A stretch of DNA of 23,768 nucleotides. Origin: a virus. The notes under the pieces were generated by a model that was not told where the DNA came from, searched no databases, and worked only from the letters and a program-made list of their open reading frames with translations. Of this stretch, positions 1-6,658 are shown piece after piece (position 1 is the first letter of the stretch; each line of letters starts with the position of its first letter). The translations under genes and the position numbers were made by a program. Location of the stretch: positions 1 to 23,768 of IMG/VR virus record IMGVR_UViG_3300030090_006326. The stretch is one strand, 5' to 3'.

Positions 1-668
1 GTTGCTCTATTACGATATTTTTCTGCATGTTCACTTAACTCAAAACTACAAGGACATGCTGAAGAATAAACAAAGTCAAAGTGAATATATTTCTTAAATT
101 CTCCATCTTTAGTTAGATCACCTTCAAATACTACATCATAATATTGATAACCTTCTAGACCACTGCGTAAGCTTTTTTGCTTAATAGGATAAGATATCTT
201 TAACATGATACGGGAGTCAAAAGACTTAAGGTTATTTCTATATGTCTCTAAAACGTCTTTTATTTTACTGATACTAAAAACCTCGTCTTTGTGATCGTAA
301 AAACTTCTCATAATACGAGACATATTAATACCTTTTTTATGAGCCTCTAAACTAACACTACCAGTAACGCTAGTTTCTAGCTCGATAGTATCTCCGTTTC
401 TTTTTTTATAATTAAGAGGTAATTTGAAATTATGTATTCCAACTTGCTGAATAGGAACTGCTGCTCCTTGAATCAAACTAGAAGGACCATTCTGAAGATC
501 AGGTAAAGAGGAAATATACTTCTTATCAGCTTTTACTGTATTGTCGTATACTCTGATTGGAGGAAAATAACCTTTACTATATTCCTCGCCCATAATCTCT
601 TTAGCGATCTCATCCTTTTCTCCGGTCAGTTCATCATCCTCACCTAACCATTCATACTTGTTATCCAT
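1..668 (-). CDS. folE2: GTP cyclohydrolase type IB (FolE2), 3' end cut by window edge
   Basis: Likely converts GTP to 7,8-dihydroneopterin triphosphate, the entry step to 7-deazaguanines (queuosine or modified phage DNA) and folate. I translated this leftward frame by hand: 222 residues are visible before the window edge. Family marks are LPDLQNGP near residues 55-62 with IQQVGI at 73-78 (FolE2 proteins carry DVQN...P..IQRVG), KKGINMSR at 111-118, and SSACPCSFELSEH at 202-214. That last motif holds the cysteine region FolE2 uses for metal binding and catalysis. FolE2 proteins are usually about 260-300 residues, so some tens are missing. It is divergent from queD, whose product uses FolE2's product, and the two share a 71-base promoter region. 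FolE2 is unrelated in sequence to the commoner FolE. Identification is from motif recall, fairly sure. Confidence 0.85.
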   Translation of the reverse strand, partial: MDNKYEWLGEDDELTGEKDEIAKEIMGEEYSKGYFPPIRVYDNTVKADKKYISSLPDLQNGPSSLIQGAAVPIQQVGIHNFKLPLNYKKRNGDTIELETSVTGSVSLEAHKKGINMSRIMRSFYDHKDEVFSISKIKDVLETYRNNLKSFDSRIMLKISYPIKQKSLRSGLEGYQYYDVVFEGDLTKDGEFKKYIHFDFVYSSACPCSFELSEHAEKYRNRA

Positions 669-674
669 GCGTCT

Positions 675-702
675 ATTATATGAAATATTTTCTTAAGTTC
701 AA
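675..702 (-). promoter_or_regulatory. sigma70-like promoter for folE2
   Basis: Read on the minus strand, TTGAAC (702-697) is followed by exactly 16 bases and TATAAT (680-675). Only six bases separate the -10 box from the folE2 ATG at 668, so the predicted transcription start is the A of the start codon. The -35 box lies three bases from the -35 box of the opposing queD promoter, so the two sites sit back to back. Confidence 0.6.
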
Positions 703-705
703 CAC

Positions 706-733
706 TTGATTTCGGTTTAGAAATCGTTATAAT
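706..733 (+). promoter_or_regulatory. sigma70-like promoter for the queD operon
   Basis: TTGATT (706-711), 16-base spacer, TATAAT (728-733), then six bases to the queD ATG at 740. The expected start of transcription coincides with the start codon, and no Shine-Dalgarno sequence could fit. TTGATTTC is shared with the promoter at 23635. Confidence 0.65.
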
Positions 734-739
734 AGTCGT

Positions 740-1231
740 ATGTTTAGTAGTACTAAGATAATTGAACTTGGGAGTTGTGCATTTCGGCAACCTCAAGCAA
801 CATCGCATTGTCGATTCGTGCACGGATATCGTTTGATTGGTAAGTTTTGGTTTGGTGCTAATGAATTAGATGAGAATAATTGGGTTGTAGATTTCGGAGG
901 TCTAAAAGATCTAAAGAAGAAATTAGAAGAGCATTTTGATCATACAACTGTTATTGCTGATAATGATCCTGCTCTAGAGTCGTTTCGAAAACTACATGAT
1001 GAAGGTATTGTAGATTTGCGTGTTATGCATGGTGGAGTCGGTATCGAGAAATTTGCAGAACATTGTTTTAAATTAGCAGATAAACACGTTAAAGATCTTA
1101 CTAATAAGAGATGCTTTTGCTCTAAAGTAGAAGTTTTTGAACATGAGAAGAACTCCGCTATATATGAAAACAAGTATAATGTTATGGCATGGGCTAACGA
1201 ACAAAACGCAAGAATAAACAAAGGCCGCTAA
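740..1231 (+). CDS. queD: QueD, 6-carboxy-5,6,7,8-tetrahydropterin synthase family
   Basis: Predicted to convert dihydroneopterin triphosphate (the FolE2 product) to 6-carboxytetrahydropterin, second step to 7-deazaguanines. Of 163 residues, the recognisable marks are SHCRFVHGY (22-30) with the catalytic-type Cys24 and His28, VVDFGGLK (49-56), FDHTTVI (66-72), GVGIEKFAEHC (99-109) and VEVFEHEKNSA (130-140), all in the order expected of the PTPS/QueD fold. The classical zinc set is a first His in an F-x-A-A-H segment plus HGH. Here the first segment has no such His and HGH is HGY, so His23 and His28 may substitute. The start is fixed by the promoter six bases upstream. It is followed within two bases by a 49-residue gene and then queE. 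Confidence 0.85.
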   Translation: MFSSTKIIELGSCAFRQPQATSHCRFVHGYRLIGKFWFGANELDENNWVVDFGGLKDLKKKLEEHFDHTTVIADNDPALESFRKLHDEGIVDLRVMHGGVGIEKFAEHCFKLADKHVKDLTNKRCFCSKVEVFEHEKNSAIYENKYNVMAWANEQNARINKGR

Positions 1232-1232
1232 T

Positions 1233-1382
1233 ATGGGTAAAGGTAGTAAACGCCGAAAAGAAAATACTAGCAAAATTAACGATAACTGGGATAATATTGA
1301 TTGGGGTAAACCTAAGAAAGAAGAGGTTAAACCTGAGACAAGAGACATAAAGGACATATATTTAAATGACAGAACTTTATAA
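1233..1382 (+). CDS. Small basic protein between queD and queE (49 aa)
   Basis: This open frame starts two bases after the queD stop codon begins and encodes 49 residues beginning MGKGSKRRKE, with an NDNWDNIDWGK segment (residues 16-26) and a charged Lys/Glu-rich tail. It has no membrane segment or catalytic motif. Short proteins of this MxKGSKxR...WDxI type are, from memory, common hypothetical proteins in marine T4-like phages. The frame lies inside the queDE operon and its last 17 bases overlap the queE start, which suggests translational coupling. The basic N-terminus would suit nucleic acid binding, but the function is unknown. Confidence 0.6.
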   Translation: MGKGSKRRKENTSKINDNWDNIDWGKPKKEEVKPETRDIKDIYLNDRTL

Positions 1383-2127
1383 AGAGGACTTAAGCGCAAA
1401 AACGTTACTTTTATCTGATGATAAAGTATTCTATACAGTAGAAGGTGAAGGAGAATACGTTGGATATCCATCTGTATTCATGAGATTATCAATGTGTAAT
1501 CTCACGTGTAAAGGCTTCGCATCTGCTGATTCTCCTCATGGTTGTGATAGCTTTATTTCCTGGAGTGTTAGGAATAAAATTACTAACGCAGATCTATTGC
1601 AGCACTTAGAACAAGAAGGCTTTAAGGATCATTTATATAACGGTGCTATTTGGAAGATCACTGGTGGTGAACCATTAGTACAACAACCTGCTCTTCTTAG
1701 ATTTTTAGCTCATATGGAAGTAGAGTGGGGTTGGTTGCCTAGAATTGATTTTGAAACTAACGCTACAATTATGCCAGATAAAGAATGGGTTAGAGTAGGT
1801 GCAACATTTACTACTTCTCCTAAGCTTAGTAATAATGGAGACCCTGAGGATAGAAGATATAAACCTCAAGTATTGGAATGGCATGCTAATCAAGGTTCTG
1901 GCTTCAAGTTTGTTATAGATAAAGAGTCAGATTTAGATGAAGTATTAGAAAGATATGTAGATAAGTTTGATATACCTAGCGGTAGGGTTTGGTTAATGCC
2001 TTGTGCTGGTAGTCGAGCTGAGCATATTGAGAAGGCTCCTATGGTAGCAGAGTTAGCTAAAAAGTATCGCTTTAATTTTAGTCCTAGATTACATTTACTT
2101 GTGTGGGATATGGCGTTGAAGGTATGA
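1366..2127 (+). CDS. queE: QueE, 7-carboxy-7-deazaguanine synthase (radical SAM)
   Basis: Predicted radical S-adenosylmethionine enzyme that contracts 6-carboxytetrahydropterin to 7-carboxy-7-deazaguanine, third step after FolE2 and QueD. Marks in the 253 residues: VEGEGEYVGYPSVFMRL (25-41) at the N-terminus, CNLTC (44-48), a further cysteine in GCDS at 60, the SAM-binding TGGEPLVQQ, a DFETNAT strand, and a C-terminal WLMPC...FSPRLHLLVWD as in QueE. The cluster cysteines are spaced CX3CX11C instead of CX3CX2C, so a loop is inserted between the second and third ligands. The start overlaps the preceding small gene and the stop overlaps the next gene as ATGA, both signs of one transcript. No queC is in the window, so the final step to preQ0 must be elsewhere or supplied by the host. 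Confidence 0.87.
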   Translation: MTELYKEDLSAKTLLLSDDKVFYTVEGEGEYVGYPSVFMRLSMCNLTCKGFASADSPHGCDSFISWSVRNKITNADLLQHLEQEGFKDHLYNGAIWKITGGEPLVQQPALLRFLAHMEVEWGWLPRIDFETNATIMPDKEWVRVGATFTTSPKLSNNGDPEDRRYKPQVLEWHANQGSGFKFVIDKESDLDEVLERYVDKFDIPSGRVWLMPCAGSRAEHIEKAPMVAELAKKYRFNFSPRLHLLVWDMALKV

Positions 2128-2543
2128 GAATAGTTGCTACTAATGGTTGTTTTGATATTATCCATGCTGGGCATGTTCAATATTTAAATGAAGCTAGGTC
2201 ATTAGGAGATAAGCTTATTGTTGGTCTAAACTCAGATAAGAGTGTCAGACAACTTAAAGGAGAAGATAGACCATATAATACTGAACAAAATCGCGCTGAG
2301 GTTCTTCTTGCATTAGAGAGTGTAGATCAAGTTATTATATTTGATAGTATTGATTGTCGCGGTTTTTTAAAAAAGGTACGTCCTGACATATATGTTAAAG
2401 GTGGAGATTATACTATAGATACTCTACCTGAATGTGAGAGAGAGACTATTCTCAGTTGTTGCAAAGAAGTAAGAATTCTTAAAAAATACGATAGTCTTTC
2501 TACATCTCAAATTATTGAAAAATTACGATTAACAGATAAATAG
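2124..2543 (+). CDS. RfaE2/HldE-C-type nucleotidyltransferase (sugar-1-phosphate or glycerol-phosphate type)
   Basis: 139 residues, matching the length of a stand-alone cytidylyltransferase-fold domain. NGCFDIIHAGHVQYL (7-21) carries the HxGH nucleotide-binding signature (HAGH, 14-17). GLNSDKSVRQLKG (34-46), RAEVLLALESVD (57-68), VRPDIYVKGGDY (85-96) and SLSTSQIIEKL (124-134) follow the order seen in D-glycero-beta-D-manno-heptose-1-phosphate adenylyltransferase, the C-terminal half of HldE. In bacteria this makes ADP-heptose for lipopolysaccharide. Start chosen at the ATG overlapping the queE stop (ATGA); a GTG further upstream is less likely because the family begins right at this point. 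No heptose isomerase or kinase of the pathway is visible, so the sugar substrate is open. Confidence 0.8.
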   Translation: MRIVATNGCFDIIHAGHVQYLNEARSLGDKLIVGLNSDKSVRQLKGEDRPYNTEQNRAEVLLALESVDQVIIFDSIDCRGFLKKVRPDIYVKGGDYTIDTLPECERETILSCCKEVRILKKYDSLSTSQIIEKLRLTDK

Positions 2544-2547
2544 AAGT

Positions 2548-3300
2548 ATGAGGATTGCAATCAGCGGTACATCTTGTCAAGGTAAGTCGACTTTAGTTAA
2601 AGATTTCTTAGAGCAATGGCCAAGCTATACTACTCCAGAAAAGACTTATAGAGATATTATCGCTGAAAATAATTTAGAACACTCTTCTAAAACAAATAAA
2701 GAAACTCAGCGTAAAATCCTAGATTTTCAGATTGAAGAACAACAGAAATACCGCAACGGAGATAATGTTCTTTTTGATCGTTGTCCTTTGGATAATTTAG
2801 TTTATAGTATGTGGGCATGTGAACAAGAAGGTAATGATATTGACGAAGAGTTTGTTAGTTCGTGTTTGCCTTTAGTTCGAGAGAGTTTTAGAAACTTAGA
2901 CATTATCTTTTTTGTACCTATAACTAAAGCGGCTCCTATTGATATAGTTGAGGACGGTGTGAGGGATACTAATCAAAAAATAATTGAAGAAATCGACTAT
3001 ATTTTTAAAGCTGTACACAGAGATCACGAACATAACCCTAAAACAAATATCTTTGTAGTTGATGATAAACCAGCTATTATTGAAGTGTTTGGTGGTCGCA
3101 GAGAGAGAATAGAGATAATTAAATTATATATTGACGCAGAAGGTGACGCACTCCAGCCTGGGAATCTTATAGATGAAGATACTCTACAAGAAATGGAAAA
3201 AATGAACGACTTATGGGATAAAGTCGATCCAGAAGAAGGTTCAGTACTCAAAAAAGAAATAGAAAAGTACAAAGACGAGCACAAACGATTAAATACTTAA
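2548..3300 (+). CDS. P-loop NTPase / nucleotide-kinase-like protein (AAA_28-like)
   Basis: 250 residues. The N-terminus MRIAISGTSCQGKST contains a Walker A loop (GTSCQGKS, residues 7-14, Lys13), followed by a segment DRCPLDNLVYS (77-87) in the position of the DR-x-P-LDxL motif of NadR/thymidylate-kinase-like enzymes. IIFFVP (119-124) is a likely core strand. The last 70 residues are strongly charged (Lys/Glu-rich), a probable helical tail not needed for catalysis. It lies four bases after the nucleotidyltransferase and directly abuts the next gene, so is co-transcribed. It may phosphorylate a small metabolite such as a nucleoside or sugar, but the substrate cannot be read from the sequence. 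Related kinase-like ATPases are common in large phages. Confidence 0.6.
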   Translation: MRIAISGTSCQGKSTLVKDFLEQWPSYTTPEKTYRDIIAENNLEHSSKTNKETQRKILDFQIEEQQKYRNGDNVLFDRCPLDNLVYSMWACEQEGNDIDEEFVSSCLPLVRESFRNLDIIFFVPITKAAPIDIVEDGVRDTNQKIIEEIDYIFKAVHRDHEHNPKTNIFVVDDKPAIIEVFGGRRERIEIIKLYIDAEGDALQPGNLIDEDTLQEMEKMNDLWDKVDPEEGSVLKKEIEKYKDEHKRLNT

Positions 3301-3492
3301 ATGAAAGAGTATGATAAGGTTTGTGAGAAATATATGATCAAAAAGGTTCGTTCTTTTTATCCTCGTAAATTAGAATTATCACCAGAATTTCTCGAAGCAT
3401 TTAAAGCCGAATATGCTCGTTTAGTAGAAACCGGTCAAAATAAACGTACTCTTTTAGAGAGAATGCGTAAAGCATTAACGTTTCATCTTTAA
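3301..3492 (+). CDS. Small hypothetical protein (63 aa)
   Basis: Begins directly after the preceding stop codon, with no spacer, in a continuous rightward operon. The 63 residues are rich in Lys, Arg and Glu and look helical (EFLEAFKAEYARLVETG, then KRTLLERMRKAL), with no cysteines, signal peptide or membrane segment. It is not a family I recognise. Its final 18 bases overlap the end of the converging phoH-like gene. The lack of a gap and normal codon use support it as real, but the function is unknown. Confidence 0.5.
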   Translation: MKEYDKVCEKYMIKKVRSFYPRKLELSPEFLEAFKAEYARLVETGQNKRTLLERMRKALTFHL

Positions 3493-4266
3493 TTTTTCTA
3501 ATACCTTAACAATATACTTTAATATTTCTGAGCGTACAATCTCAAGTTCAGTAAACTTAAAGCCAAATAACCCAAACTCCTTAGATTCCGTAGTATTAAA
3601 TGCGTTAAATATAGCTTTAAAGCCTGATTTATTACCAATATCGCTTTGTTGAGTATCTCCAACTACAATATACTTAGAATTTTCCCCAAATCTAGTTAAA
3701 ATTGTAGTTAATTCCTCTCTAGTAAGATTTTGAGATTCATCTATAATAACGCATGCGTTTTTAAACGTTAAACCTCTTGTATAATTAACAGGTACACACT
3801 TTACATACCCTTCAGTCATTAAATTGTTTATAGTTGGCTTGTCTAATAGTTCATTAAGCTTTTCTAAAAGAGGTAAACTCCACGGAAGAAACTTCTCCTC
3901 TACCTCTCCAGGGAGGGAACCCATACTCTTAGAAGCTGATTCTACAACACTACGTATATATACAATTTCTTCTATTTTTTGAGTACGTAATAATTGTAAA
4001 GCTACAAAAACAGCTAGATAAGTTTTAGCTGAACCTGCAGGTCCGTCAATCATACACATTTTACAGGCTTCTTTAAAACATATATCTAGAAATTCATCGT
4101 GTGCTTGAGTTAGTGTGTACTTTTGAGAAATATTAAAACTTAAAAATGTATTCTTTTCAATACTCTCTGCAATTTCGGTATCGTTTATTTTTGTCTTTTT
4201 TGAGATCTTTCTAGCACCAACCTGCTGTGTTTTAGACATAGGCGTAACCCTTCCTTTTCTTGCCAT
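3475..4266 (-). CDS. phoH: PhoH-like ATPase
   Basis: 263 residues. Walker A is GPAGSAKT (75-82, Lys81) and Walker B is CVIIDESQN (172-180, Asp176-Glu177), followed by VVGDTQQSD (201-209), the sensor strand typical of PhoH and superfamily 1 helicases. SMGSLPGEVEEK (114-125) and NYTRGLTF (161-168) are also PhoH-type. PhoH-like genes are very common in marine phages; their biochemical role (ATPase, possibly RNA-related) is unresolved. The first 50 residues are basic and low-complexity. It is the only gene on this strand between the que genes and 17.4 kb. It converges with the 63-residue gene and diverges from the glycan operon, with only 46 bases between the starts. Phosphate control cannot be inferred from the name. 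Confidence 0.88.
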   Translation of the reverse strand: MARKGRVTPMSKTQQVGARKISKKTKINDTEIAESIEKNTFLSFNISQKYTLTQAHDEFLDICFKEACKMCMIDGPAGSAKTYLAVFVALQLLRTQKIEEIVYIRSVVESASKSMGSLPGEVEEKFLPWSLPLLEKLNELLDKPTINNLMTEGYVKCVPVNYTRGLTFKNACVIIDESQNLTREELTTILTRFGENSKYIVVGDTQQSDIGNKSGFKAIFNAFNTTESKEFGLFGFKFTELEIVRSEILKYIVKVLEKLKMKR

Positions 4267-4280
4267 ATATTAATATTTAT

Positions 4281-4308
4281 TTGATTTTTTCAATTATACT
4301 ACTAAAAT
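4281..4308 (+). promoter_or_regulatory. sigma70-like promoter for the glycan operon
   Basis: TTGATT (4281-4286), 16-base spacer, TAAAAT (4303-4308). It lies in the 46-base gap between phoH-like and the first glycosyltransferase. Four bases separate the -10 box from the first ATG (4313) and seven from a second in-frame ATG (4316), so the transcript should begin inside or just before the start codon. All genes from 4313 to 17419 lack further obvious promoters, so this may drive a 13-kb operon. Confidence 0.55.
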
Positions 4309-4312
4309 ATAT

Positions 4313-5152
4313 ATGATGAGAATATTGCTCGCGTGTTTATCCTATAGAGAGTTTACTGGTTCAGAGATATATTTTTATGAATTAGGTTCTGCTTTAAGAG
4401 ATGCTGGACATGACGTGTCTATATACTCTCAATTTACTAACGGACCATTAGTAAATAAAACTACAGATATTTCTTTCCCTACAAAAGATACAATTACTAA
4501 AGAAAAATATGACTTACTTATATTTTCTCATGGTAGAATTATATGGGAATATATTAAGGACGTAAAAGCTAAAAAAGTTATTAACGTCATACACTCTGAG
4601 GTTATAGATTTAGAACAACCAGTAATAAATGATAAGATTGACTTTTATGTAGGTATAAGGCCTTCTATAGTAGACTATGTAAGTTCTTTCGATATTAATA
4701 AACCAGTAGAATTAATTTACAATCCGTTTGATTTAAAGAGGTTCAACCCTAAAAATTGTAAAAAGAAAAACAAAAACAAAGAAAAGGTAGTATTATTTCC
4801 AGGTAGTTTAGATTATCTACGTTATCAACCTTTAAGGTACTTATTAGATTTATCTGTCAAACAAAATTTTAAAGTACTACATGTTGGAAGGAACGACTAT
4901 AGTACTGTACATCCGAATTTTACGACTCAAGAGCCTCGGTGGGATGTAGAAACTCTTTACAAAGAATGTGATATTGTTTCTGGTATATTTTTAGGTCGTA
5001 CTTCTATAGAAGGTTTGTTAGCTGGTAAGCGAGTTTTACAGTTCGATGTCGATAAAACAGGTAAAATTAAAAAGGTGTATTGGCACACTGAAAAAGATTT
5101 AGATAAATTTGATAAAAATAAAGTTGCTTTACAATTTATAAATGAAATTTGA
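4313..5152 (+). CDS. GT4-like (GT-B fold) glycosyltransferase
   Basis: 279 residues. The N-terminus MRILLACLSYREFTGSE leads into YFYELGSALRDAGHDVSIYS, the first Rossmann strand and helix of GT-B glycosyltransferases, with a Gly-Ser-Glu loop where acceptor-binding residues occur. The C-terminal half holds VVLFPGSLDYLRYQPLRYL, a nucleotide-sugar-domain opening, and IFLGRTSIEGLLAGKRVLQF, a degenerate form of the EX7E region with Glu kept in SIEGLLAGK. It is shorter than typical GT4 enzymes (350-400). Two ATG codons stand in tandem at 4313 and 4316; the promoter position favours 4316. The gene opens the glycan operon and its end overlaps the next by 11 bases. Donor and acceptor sugars are unknown. 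Confidence 0.7.
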   Translation: MMRILLACLSYREFTGSEIYFYELGSALRDAGHDVSIYSQFTNGPLVNKTTDISFPTKDTITKEKYDLLIFSHGRIIWEYIKDVKAKKVINVIHSEVIDLEQPVINDKIDFYVGIRPSIVDYVSSFDINKPVELIYNPFDLKRFNPKNCKKKNKNKEKVVLFPGSLDYLRYQPLRYLLDLSVKQNFKVLHVGRNDYSTVHPNFTTQEPRWDVETLYKECDIVSGIFLGRTSIEGLLAGKRVLQFDVDKTGKIKKVYWHTEKDLDKFDKNKVALQFINEI

Positions 5153-5861
5153 CGAATTTTTAAATGAGTACTTTGATCAGATCTATGTTATTAATCTAGA
5201 TCATAGGACAGATAGGCTTAATGAAGTTAACAGCTTACTCAAAAAGTACAATATTAACTTCAAAAGACAATCAGGTGTTTTCTTAAAAGAAAAATATACC
5301 GATGTCCTTAATAATACTACTAATACTTCTAGCTTAGGTCATTTAGGTTGTGTACTGAGTCATGTAAATTGTTGTATTGATGCTATAAAAAATAATTACG
5401 ATAAGATTTTAGTATTAGAAGATGATATTAATTTTATACCTGAACATATTGATTCCATTAACTATGATAAGTTGCTTAATGAAGTGAATAATATCGATTG
5501 GGGTTTGTTTTACTTAGGCGGTACGTATAACGACAAATTACAAAAAGTAACTACCTACCTAGACAGACCAACTGGTCCTGTGTTAGGTACTCAAAGTGTT
5601 GGTTATAGTAGACCAGTTATTGAGAAAATTGGAACAAAAATACCGAACAACCCAGAGTATTACGTAAAAGATAATCGCTTGGCGAGAGTTTTACCTATAG
5701 ATGTAATTTATAGCCGTAGTTTTGCTCGTGAACGGTGTATAGCTATAAATCCTATAGTTAGTGTACAAAATACTTCTATTAGTGACATCGTACCAGCTGA
5801 ACTAATGGTAGATAATACAGAGTATCAATTAAGCAGGTGGAATCGAAATAAATCTAGATGA
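5142..5861 (+). CDS. GT25-family glycosyltransferase (LPS-type)
   Basis: 239 residues. The GT25 pattern is complete: YVINLDHRTDR (15-25), GHLGCVLSH (66-74), KILVLEDDINF (88-98) with the acidic cluster at 92-95, then DWGLFYLGGTYN. GT25 members such as LgtB and LpsA transfer galactose or glucose to lipooligosaccharide acceptors. The start overlaps the upstream gene by 11 bases and the stop overlaps the fucosyltransferase start as ATGA, so translation is likely coupled. No signal peptide or membrane segment is seen, so it acts in the cytoplasm or at the inner membrane face. A second, divergent GT25 lies at 14717. Confidence 0.82.
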   Translation: MKFDEFLNEYFDQIYVINLDHRTDRLNEVNSLLKKYNINFKRQSGVFLKEKYTDVLNNTTNTSSLGHLGCVLSHVNCCIDAIKNNYDKILVLEDDINFIPEHIDSINYDKLLNEVNNIDWGLFYLGGTYNDKLQKVTTYLDRPTGPVLGTQSVGYSRPVIEKIGTKIPNNPEYYVKDNRLARVLPIDVIYSRSFARERCIAINPIVSVQNTSISDIVPAELMVDNTEYQLSRWNRNKSR

Positions 5862-6658
5862 TAACATTTCGCAAATTATGTAGGTTCGGTAATTTAGGCA
5901 ATAGTCTATTTCAATACGCGACATTATTAGGGGTTGGTTATAGAACAGGTTACAATATTTCAATACCTAAAAATGAAACATATTATGAAAGAGAATATGA
6001 TAACTATAACTATTCTATTTTTGACGGGTTTAATATTACAACTAATATATTAAAAAAAGATACTACAGAGTATACCTTTGAATACAATGGTATGGATTAC
6101 CAACCGACTATTTTTGATATTAGTGACAACACTAATTTACACGGATATTTTCAAAGTGAAAAATATTTTAATTTTTGTAGATCTTTAATCTTAGATAATT
6201 TAGTATTTAAAGAACATATAATTAAAGATAGTAAAAGGCTTTTTAATAATTTAAATATAGAACCAGAAGAAACTACCTCAATACACGTAAGGAGAGGAGA
6301 TTTTCTCAAGAGAACTCAGCATCACCCGATACAACCGCCAGAATATTATATAGAAGCAATAAAAAATACAAAAAATAAAAACTACTTATTTTTCTCTGAT
6401 GACATAGAATGGTGCAAGCAGTCTTTTAAAAAAAATAAAGATGTTTATTTTAGTGAAAATGTTAATCCTTTTGTTGACCTATATTCTATGTCAAAATGTA
6501 AACATAACGTTATAGTTAATAGTAGTTTTAGTTGGTGGGGCGCTTGGCTCAACACATACAAGGATAAGCGAGTTGTCGCGCCTACTAATTGGTTTGGACC
6601 TGCCTATAAAAATTTTACAACAAAAGATATAATACCTCAACAATGGATTTTAATTTAA
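5858..6658 (+). CDS. GT11 family fucosyltransferase (alpha-1,2-type)
   Basis: 266 residues. It carries the GT11 series: GNLGNSLFQYA (11-21), LHGYFQSEKYF (94-104), SIHVRRGDFL (141-150, the HxRRGD motif that binds GDP-fucose), FFSDD near residue 179, and the C-terminal SSFSWWGAWL. Family members move L-fucose from GDP-fucose onto galactose; one bacterial member, WbgN, is reported to act on GDP-colitose instead. The operon also holds gmd and a GDP-fucose synthase, so the donor can be made locally. The C-terminus DIIPQQWILI is nearly repeated in a short relic at 12151. The first base of ATG lies in an ATGA overlap with the GT25 gene. Confidence 0.87.
   Translation: MITFRKLCRFGNLGNSLFQYATLLGVGYRTGYNISIPKNETYYEREYDNYNYSIFDGFNITTNILKKDTTEYTFEYNGMDYQPTIFDISDNTNLHGYFQSEKYFNFCRSLILDNLVFKEHIIKDSKRLFNNLNIEPEETTSIHVRRGDFLKRTQHHPIQPPEYYIEAIKNTKNKNYLFFSDDIEWCKQSFKKNKDVYFSENVNPFVDLYSMSKCKHNVIVNSSFSWWGAWLNTYKDKRVVAPTNWFGPAYKNFTTKDIIPQQWILI

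Noticed and set aside
940-1471. Leftward open frames across queD and queE (about 93 and 132 codons)
   Set aside because: They oppose well-recognised genes, have composition typical of antisense frames (Leu/Phe/Ser-rich) and no recognisable motif.
1705-2180. Leftward open frames opposite queE and the nucleotidyltransferase
   Set aside because: Mirror frames of conserved coding sequence; no start signals or motifs.
3024-3284. Leftward open frame of 86 codons
   Set aside because: Ser/Leu-rich antisense product of the charged tail of the P-loop protein.
4269-4280. AATAAATATTA-like string on the minus strand before phoH-like as a late promoter
   Set aside because: Only partly matches TATAAATA and the region is almost pure A/T; cannot be told from background.
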